From: Apoderus coryli
Taxonomy: Eukaryota > Arthropoda > Insecta > Coleoptera > Attelabidae
Length of the DNA: 64,000 bases
NCBI GenBank assembly: GCA_911728435.2
Contig: OU452201.1
Span: 28,458,001-28,522,000, forward strand
Direction of reading: 5' to 3'
Position 1 is the first letter of the stretch; each line of letters opens with the position of its first letter. The position numbers and the translations under genes were made by a program. Positions 57,237 to 64,000 of this stretch are shown here, piece after piece. The notes under the pieces were generated by a model. The model was not told the origin of the DNA. It worked only from the letters and a program-made list of their open reading frames with translations, and made no database searches.

Positions 57237-58888
57237 CAAGCTGTTTATAAACAAGCTGGCCAAAATTTGTGAGCGAATTGGGGACATCTAATCATGAAAA
57301 AAACCTAAGTTGTAATTTTTCGAAAAGTCCTTATTTACAAACACCCTGTTTAAATATGACTGCGTGAGGACGATTTTTTTGAAATATTTTCGAAACGAGT
57401 AAAGATGAATTAACCAAATGTAGTATATATTTATTCACCTAGATAAATGTAGTAAACTGATGGGATATTCAGATACAAACGTTGGTTAAAAAAATACGCT
57501 CTTTTCTATACATTTTTAAAAACACAACGAAAATTTTATCAACAAAAGAAAATGTATGTCTTTATTATGGTTTGGTACAATCGTTGTTATCTTATGGAAT
57601 TGTGAGTTGGGGTGGAGCATACAGAAGCAATCTTGAACCTCTACTTATCATACAAAAAATAATTTTAAAAATTATTTTTCATTTGGATATTCGTTATCCA
57701 ACAGAAGAGCTGTTTAAGGTTGCTAATGTGTTAACTATTCGATAGATGTTTTATAAGAGTGCTGTAGTCCATCTTAATAAATCAAATCAATTTTTAGGAA
57801 AGCTTGATCATAATTATTTAACGCGTGATAAAAAAAGAGATATTATTAGGGAACCTGTATGTAAAAAAGCAATCGGCCAGAGATCTCATGCATATATTGG
57901 GCATAAGGTGTATAATCAAATGCCATTGGAATTAAAGGATAAAATTAATTTCAAGAATTTTAAATTCAAACTAACAACTTGGTTGAAGTCTGAATATATA
58001 GAAATTTTATAATAATGTTACTGCTGGGTGTCTGTTTTTAGGGCTTTTTATATTGATACGTGAGATTTTTATTTGTGTATAACCTTCGATTCAATCCTAC
58101 GGATAGATGAAGGGGGAGAACGGGAGAAAAACATGTTCATCTCTAATTTTTTGTATTCATTTCTATTTTTTTAAGAATAATTAAATGTTCATGTAAATTA
58201 TAAAACAGTATTGGGTAGAGTAAGATGTATTATTTGAGGGTCTGATAGTGCGTGAGTAACCGTTTGGTGTCTGGTGGGGTTTGGAGGAAGCGGACAAACT
58301 TTTTGCATCCTCTAGGCACCGCTTAGTAAAATCTATCAGGGCGGTGCACATATAAGATTATCTTTGTTTCTTTATTATTATTTATTTCGGCTTAGAGCAA
58401 AATAACATGATGTATATATTTTAAGTGGATATTTGAAATAAATAAATTTGAATTAAGTTTGAATTGAACAGTTTGCTAACGAAAAGTTTTCCAAAAGGAC
58501 CAGTTTTGTCCTAAAAGTTTTTCGAGAGAAAAGAAGTACACCTTTTTATGTAGAAAACTTTATTTTTTCCCACTTTTGACACAAAATGAATAAAAATCAC
58601 AAGAAAAAAAAGTTAGGTTATAATTAAATCAACCCAACTATGGTCCCCCTTTTTTATTCAATTTCATGTCAGTTTACTACATTTAACTAGGTCAATAAAT
58701 ATGCTACATTTGGTTAATTCTTCTTTACTCGTTTCGAAAATATTTTAAAAAAATCGTCCTCAGGCAGTCATCTTTAATACCCTGTATGTAAATAAGGACT
58801 TTTCGAAAAATTACAATTTAGGTTTTTTTCATGATTAGTTGTCCCTAATTCGCTCACAAATTTTGGCCAGCTTTTTAGATACACCTTG
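57237..58888. mobile_element. TA-flanked inverted-repeat element with about 220-bp arms
   Basis: The ends are CAAGCTGTTTATAAACAAGC and the inverse of CAAGGTGTATCTAAAAAGCT, with TA on both sides. Arms 57237-57459 and 58669-58888 share AGCTGGCCAAAATTTGTGAG, TTTTCGAAAAGTCCTTATTT, GAGGACGATTTTTTT and TTTTCGAAACGAGTAAAGA. No transposase of its own is visible; the interior is LINE sequence. The TA target and ends fit a Tc1/mariner-related non-autonomous element. Confidence 0.85.
57460..58470 (+). pseudogene. LINE 3' fragment inside the inverted-repeat element
   Basis: Two consecutive frames (57482-57745 and 57746-58012), separated by a single in-frame TAG, form the C-terminal end of a non-LTR reverse transcriptase protein: SFLYIFKNTTKILSTKENVC, YYGLVQSLLSYGIVSWGGAY, YPTEELFKVANVLTIR, then SHAYIGHKVYNQMPLELKDK and the stop at 58010-58012. 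The catalytic reverse transcriptase motifs are absent because of 5' truncation. About 450 bp of 3' non-coding sequence follows, including AGTAACCGTTTGG and CCTCTAGGCACC, and ends near AAATAAATAAATTTGAATT. Only one lesion in 177 codons suggests a fairly recent insertion. Confidence 0.8.
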
Positions 58889-59105
58889 TACATCCCCTAA
58901 ATTGTGTGTAAGATACAATACCAGATAAAATGTTTGTTAATAAAATAACGCAATTTGTCTGGACTCTGAGCGGCCTGTAAAAATGGCGGGAGTCCTAGCG
59001 GGATACTGAGTGTTTCTATTTTTGGATCGTGAAAAGCCTTTTTTTTGTAAAACTGTAACCGGATAAACGGCTTGTTAATAAAAAAAGGCAGAATTCGATA
59101 AAAAG

Positions 59106-60509
59106 TCGGATTGATGAAAAATGATATTATGTTTAGATGACAGATTCATTGGCTTTTTATTTAATAAATTTACAAAGATTTAGTAAAACCAAACTAATTA
59201 GATTATATCAAAGATAATTTATTTATTATCTGAAAGTGTGTGTTTTAGAAGGTAAAAAATATATAGAGCCCCGCCTTTGCATTCAATCGATACATTTCCA
59301 CGTATCTGTGTCAACAGGTTTGGAAAATAATCCTCTTTTCAGCTCATTCATGCGGGAAATCATTTGTGTTAGAGACTTCAAAACGGCTTGATAAGTATAA
59401 TGTTTCAGTAATTTGTTTTGCATGAAATGCTTTTAACTGAAATATCGAGGATGTAAATTAGCAGTACTTAGGTATGGAAAAATTGTTAAATTTGCTGATT
59501 TGGACATACATTGGTAGTAGTAGTTCGTCATTGTAAATAGTGATGACAAAATGTGTCATTCTTATCATTCGTTCGAAAATGTATTATTAAAATAAATTCT
59601 TCACAATCTAAATTCTGTAAATGTATACACCGTATGTTTTACATCGGTGCTTCAAAAAGTACAGTAAATTAATATAATTATTTTTGATAAATAAAAAAAA
59701 TGTATGTTATAACACCTATTTCAAGTACAAGTATGTCGCGAAATTGTAAAATTTGTAATTGGGTCACGTGGAACCCAATTCGTTTTTTGTGACCGGAATA
59801 AAGTGCGTAACATCTTCCGATTTCGATAACATTGTCTATCAAATTAATGAAAGGCAGAAACGACAATGTAATAAATAATAAAATGTGACAGCTCTTGTAC
59901 ACTCTAATCTCCAACAAAAACAAAGTCCAAGTCCTTGAAGGATTTCTCAAAATCAAACAAGTGTAAAGTATAAAGTAGCTTGAAACATTTTGATATATGC
60001 GAAGTAGTTAAACAATTGTGCGAAATGTATTTTATAAAATATTAGTCTTTGACGTGATGATTGATATTGTAAACAAAACTGCCCACCAAACGGATACATT
60101 TAATTTGACGCCGATATTCAAAATGTCAATTTTCTTTCATTAATAGAAATGCAAGAAAATTATCGATATATTCGATTCGATCTCAATTTCTTTTTGAGGT
60201 TGAACTATTGCCTCGAGGGCTGCAACTGAGTCTATTAGCCGCTTGTAATATTATAATCTACAAACTTCAGAATATATTCTGTGAGGGGAATGAGGATGCT
60301 TCAAGAGTGAGAAATCTGATACATAGTAATTGTCCACTAATGTCTATAGAAAATCTTAAGGTTGTTAGAGTGGGACGATAAATCCCCACTGAAGGTCACA
60401 TTATCGTGTCTTGTGTAGAGAACGTTTTCCGTATTTCGAAGCACAAGCAACAATCAGTTTGCAAATGTGTCCATTTCAACTGATCAAACACTACAACAAA
60501 CTAAAATGG
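59106..60509. other. AT-rich stretch with two dispersed-repeat pieces
   Basis: No gene. 59885-59970 (CTCTAATCTCCAACAAAAAC...AACAAGTGTAAAGTATA) repeats 41485-41590, and 60072-60150 (CCACCAAACGGATACATTTA) repeats 17203-17285. The remainder shows nothing I can name. Confidence 0.55.
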
Positions 60510-60715
60510 GTTGTGTCGCCTCAAAACTTTATAATCAAAAATATATGACCTGCGTAACGGAACAGAATTGTAATTATTATTATTATAATTGTATTATTTT
60601 CATCATTTCCAACAAATGAACAACTTTATTCAAAAATAAAACAAAAAAAATATTGCCAGAGCAGGGATTCGAACCCATAAATCTCCGCTTGCGAACGCTC
60701 TATCAATGTGTTAAA
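60510..60715 (-). repeat. tRNA-derived SINE, copy 4 (with tRNA head)
   Basis: Inverted orientation. The body (GGTTGTGTCGCCTCAAAACT, TATATGACCTGCGTAACGGA) lacks the CCCGACAAG segment of the other copies. The head's inverse contains a perfect box B (GGGTTCGAATCC) and GAGCGTTCGCAAGCGGAG. The sequence after it (GGTTCCAACTACCTAACTGG) matches that after copy 3. Confidence 0.8.
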
Positions 60716-60781
60716 GTACTCAATTACTACATATATAGTTATATAGAGCATAGGTTCCAACTACCTAACTGGTGAAATCCG

Positions 60782-61143
60782 TAAATATTGTCCTATGTTA
60801 CGAAACTCAATCTAGTTCCATCATCAGTGATAAAAAGAGAAACTTTTGGCGATATCAAGTGTGTATCAAAATATTCATTAATATTTCGATTTCTGTCGAC
60901 GTTAGTTGAAGAATATGAATTTAAATTGATTAATATTTTAAAAACTATCATGATCTACAAAAAGGAAAAATAACAACATATAATATTATGTTAATTTTTC
61001 TTAATTTAATTTTATTTATTTTTTTTTTTTAATATAACAAATATTCTTTCCATAAAATTTAAAAGCGACACTGGATTGAGTTTGTAAAGTTTCTCTTTTC
61101 GTCAACTAGATTGAGTTCCGAAACATGTTTGGACAATAGTTAT
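60782..61143. repeat. Inverted repeat of about 60 bp, 240-bp spacer (MITE-like)
   Basis: Left CGAAACTCAATCTAGTTCC...AAAAAGAGAAACTTT is mirrored by AAAGTTTCTCTTTT...AACTAGATTGAGTTCCGAAAC at 61085-61130; flanks TATTGTCCTATG and CATGTTTGGACAATA also pair. The left arm has an extra ATCATCAGTGAT segment. No coding content. Confidence 0.7.
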
Positions 61144-62098
61144 GGATTTCTATTAAATTTATTTTTGTTTGTTTGTGATTTGACTTTGATTTGTCACTAA
61201 AACTCCACTTAAGAATGGACTATTTTTTCAAATTAAAATACATAAGTTTGATAATACGTCTCACTTTCTGGAAAATCTTGTATGATTGAAAATAATATTG
61301 TAGCTACTATGGAGATTAAGTGTTCCATTCATAATGACTCTTTGGTTGTATGGGGTAACTACAATTATTAATATCACTCCTATATTTTTATACAAAAATT
61401 AAATTATAAATTTTTTTTAATTTAATTTTTGTATAATTTCATTTACATCATAATGAATTATGAAAAAAATTGTGGTTAATTTTTTAAAATGTCACATGGT
61501 TAAAAACTCTTAAATTCAAATCACGTACCATTATAATTCTCATCTACAGCACTGTTAAATTATCACGACTTAATAATATTTTTGAAAATATTTTTATAGT
61601 TTACACAGTCTGCACAAAATCTATTTTGTTCTGTTAAAAAAACTTTTCAAATGCACAACAATCAAAGGGAAAATGTGGCTACCCCTCAATGGCCACATGT
61701 ATTTATAACCATTCCCTTCCCCTCCATTCAGCACCTACACGTTATCAATGAACTACGCCAAAAGGTGGGGATGGGCTCGGAAAATGCGACATCATCATAC
61801 TATTGGTGAAATATTCAACAAGCTGCTGTATGATTGGTCCATGGCCGGATCGTGTTTGGTATTGATCGTGTGTGGCAGATTTGGGGGCTCGCTAGAATGT
61901 TCATGCCATTTCAGCCTAAACCCACAGGAATTGGTCCTGCTGAGTTGTCAAGTTGTCGTCTGTTTTATACAAATACATCACTATTGGATAGTCAACAATT
62001 ATTATGTTAAGTATTATTTTTTACTTTGATAATTTGTGATGTTTTTTGATAAAAAGAAGCACTAAGATATATTTCCCACCATTGCTCTCTTGAACGTA
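61144..62098. other. Non-coding stretch with a GC-richer block at 61690-61970
   Basis: The first 540 bp are AT-rich. From 61690 the base composition rises. A TATA-like TATTTATAACC (61700-61710) lies about 27 bp before an initiator-like CATTCAGCACC (61726-61736), and a 93-codon frame starts at 61748 (MNYAKRWGWARKMRHHHTIG). It has no known domain. The arrangement could be a core promoter with a short transcribed region, but this rests on sequence pattern only. Confidence 0.3.
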
Positions 62099-62112
62099 TA
62101 TAGTCCATAATA

Positions 62113-62450
62113 TTATCTATCCTTGGACACTATTTCCATTTCCCAAAAGTCGTCTAACTTAAAAATATTGAAATATAATTGATGCTCTACAACTATATCT
62201 AACATAAAACGATTCACTGCTTTTACACAATCATTTGTAAATTTTATTAATTTACTTATTGCATTTAAAATTCCCACAAACCTGTTAAATACTGATTTAA
62301 CGCTACTGGGCGAGTTACAATCTTCTACTAGGTCTATAATAAATAGCTCATGATTATTGGATGGCGATCTTTCCAAGCAATGTCGTTTGGCACGTAAATA
62401 GTCCATAATACTATTATCATCTCCTAAAATTGGGAGCCGTAAGTTGTAGA
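62113..62450 (-). other. Unidentified minus-strand reading frame between short direct repeats
   Basis: A 97-codon frame (62113-62406) reads MDYLRAKRHCLERSPSNNHE onward with a protein-like composition (ELFIIDLVEDCNSPSSVKSV, VVEHQLYFNIFKLDDFWEME). It can be extended upstream in frame through YFYNLRLPILGDDNSI. Its start, ATGGACTATTTACGTGCC, is echoed 300 bp on by ATGGACTATATACGTTCAAG, so a tandem duplication of a short exon-like unit is possible. I do not recognise it. Confidence 0.25.
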
Positions 62451-63238
62451 AATAGGTCTCAGTTTACCTAACGCAACGATGTTTGCGAATATTGAAAGCA
62501 AAAGAAAATTGTCGGTATTAAATCAGAATTCTTCTTCAGAATGCAGTTAATTGTGACCTTTGCTAATAGCGTAATAAGAAAACTTGCAAGAATAAGTGAA
62601 AAAGTAAATAAATAAATATCGTGAAATTCATTATTTATGTAATTGCAGTCAAATTCTCAATTTTACTGTGGGGACAAACTCCAAGATCAGGTAGATGCTT
62701 AAAAATTAATAGATTTAACTGAACACGATAAAAATTCCCAAGAAAGGTCGGATACAAAAAAGCAAAATGAGACTTTCATTTTGCTTTTTGTTGTATGTGC
62801 TAAACATTTGGCAACATTGGCGCTGTCGCCGTTTAGGAGAACTACTTGTCGAGCTCCATTCATAAGTTTTGGTTTTTGTTGAACGTATTGCGGGGGCGCA
62901 GGCAACTTTTTTTTCTAATTATGAAAAGAGGCGTTTTAAAATGTTATACTTTGTTTTGTTGTGCATTTTCTGCTCACACTATCTCACACTTTGCAGTATT
63001 GATTCTGTTGAAACATAATGTTTATTGTTTGAAGCTGGTAGATTCCATGAAGTATTATATGATTTTTATGCCGTTCTAAAAGTTTCTAGAAACTTTGGAT
63101 ATTAGCCAGTCAAATTCTCTATGACATACCTAATTATTAGTTCCAACTAAACAGGGTCTTTCGCCTTTCGTAATTAAGGTCAAGGCCGTTTAGTGGAACA
63201 GTAGAAAAACATAAAATTGTTTTAGTAAAAGAAATAAA
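62451..63238. other. AT-rich stretch, nothing recognised
   Basis: A short inverted repeat, GCAAAATGAGACTTTCATTTTGC, lies at 62762-62784. The small frames here carry no motif. Confidence 0.45.
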
Positions 63239-64000
63239 ATGGTGTTACCTACTTATCATATAATGGCTGTACACCGCTTAGCCACAAATTTCTCAACTAA
63301 ACATAAGCCGTTAGTGAGTGACTCATTCGCTGACTTTTTCCAATCGTCGTTTTCAGTTTCATCTTCGCTTGGTGCGGACGATGAGGAAATATTTTCGAAT
63401 GTACAGCCATTGGATGTTTTTGACGTGACAGAGATCCATGTTATCAAGGCACTAAAGAGAATGAAACCTTAAAGTAGTTGTGACCCGATAGCATTCTGGC
63501 ATTTTTCATCAAAGATTGTGCTTTTATCCTGGCGAAGCCATTATCAGTTTTATTTAGTCTAAGTCTCAAATCTTCAATTTTTCCTGAAATATGGAAAACC
63601 TCGAGACTCTGCCCGGTCTTTAAAAAAGGAGATAGAGCAAACATAGAAAACTATCGTCCTATCGCTTTAACTTCGAACTTTGGAAAGTGATTTGAGATAA
63701 TACTTCACGCAAAAATTCTTCTGCTATGTGACACGACAAATCACTGATAAACGCTTTCTTTCAGATTACGCAGTTCCTTTCCCAGCATATAGATAGAGGC
63801 AGTCAGGTTGATGTCGTTTATACAGACTTTTCAAAGCCTTTTGATCACTTGGAGCACGGTATTTTATTAAGGAAATTGTCACACTTTGGTTTAACGGATT
63901 CATTTATCCAATTTTTTAAATCATATTTACTTGGTCGTAAGCAGTACATTCAATTTAATGGGTTTCAGTCATCATTGATTGAAGTTGCTTCTGGTGTCCC
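63239..64000 (+). pseudogene. Jockey-like LINE ORF2 fragment, running off the right edge
   Basis: Pieces in changing frames follow the order of a non-LTR ORF2: SDSFADFFQSSFSVSSSLGA and VTEIHVIKALKRMKP (63239-63472); a decayed linker; ENYRPIALTSNFGK at about 63635-63690; TRQITDKRFLSDY, then SGQVDVVYTDFSKAFDHLEH at about 63795-63850; and LRKLSHFGLTDSFIQFFKSY to VASGVP at the window end. Stops (for example TAA at 63470-63472) and frameshifts are present. It ends just before the GVPQG motif. The catalytic ADD is outside the window. The wording is close to the LINEs at 6.9 and 34.4 kb. Confidence 0.82.

Larger units (their letters stand above)
57065..59105 (+). repeat. Repeat R3, second copy, split by an insertion at 57237-58888
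   Basis: 57065-57236 matches 27482-27660 (TTGGCAATGTTGAGTTCCAG, ATTAAATCAGAGCTTATTGA, GTGATAAGTGTGTATAAATA), and 58889-59105 matches the continuation (CCTAAATTGTGTGTAAG, AATACCAGATAAAATGTTTG, then AAACGGCTTGTTAATAAAAA). The intact copy at 27.5 kb thus shows the pre-insertion state. Confidence 0.8.

Overview
The window is AT-rich, intron-sparse animal DNA dominated by transposable elements. Everything recognisable is typical of an insect genome, probably a beetle or relative: a BEL/Pao retrotransposon, jockey-like LINEs, mariner/Tc1, piggyBac, Crypton and DNA-polymerase-B elements, and a tRNA-derived SINE. Assignment below 'insect' is inference. No bacterial genes, operons, rRNA genes or functional tRNA genes were seen.

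Layout. 1-3.8 kb: start of a BEL/Pao element on the minus strand. It has an uninterrupted 1104-codon frame running off the left edge, plus a primer-binding site and the beginning of an LTR. 3.8-6.1 kb: a composite DNA transposon, one TA-flanked mariner-type element nested at the exact centre of a long palindrome. A second, shorter copy with the same junctions lies at 13.7-15.4 kb. 6.4-6.6 kb: a tRNA-headed SINE, with relatives at 32.5, 41.7 and 60.5 kb. 6.9-9.3 kb: a decayed LINE. 10.7-12.0 kb: a Crypton tyrosine recombinase broken by one frameshift and flanked by 20-bp direct repeats, followed by a large palindrome and a LINE fragment. 15.4-27.4 kb: mostly gene-free AT-rich DNA with a perfect 31-bp inverted repeat, a piggyBac relic and a foldback repeat. 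27.5-29.1 kb: an older repeat and a mariner element. 34.0 kb: a weak candidate host first exon. 34.4-36.4 kb: a LINE. 37.0-40.6 kb: a 3.65-kb element with long terminal inverted repeats carrying relics of a protein-primed-type DNA polymerase B. 43.1-44.2 kb: the only convincing host gene, a 1074-bp phase-0 internal exon on the minus strand with consensus splice sites, encoding a secreted-looking Tyr-rich protein with dibasic cleavage sites. 45.4-46.5 kb: a LINE. 50.5-52.7 kb: two different piggyBac relics, the first interrupted by a 335-bp insert with a 10-bp target duplication that carries a complete hammerhead ribozyme core. 57.1-59.1 kb: a LINE fragment inside a TA-flanked inverted-repeat element inside an older repeat whose empty site survives at 27.66 kb. 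63.2-64.0 kb: a LINE running off the right edge.

The genes do not form a pathway. The region is best read as the introns and flanks of one or two host genes filled by nested selfish elements. The most notable items are the hammerhead insert, the palindrome-nested composite transposon, the Crypton with its direct repeats, the polB element and the open BEL/Pao frame.
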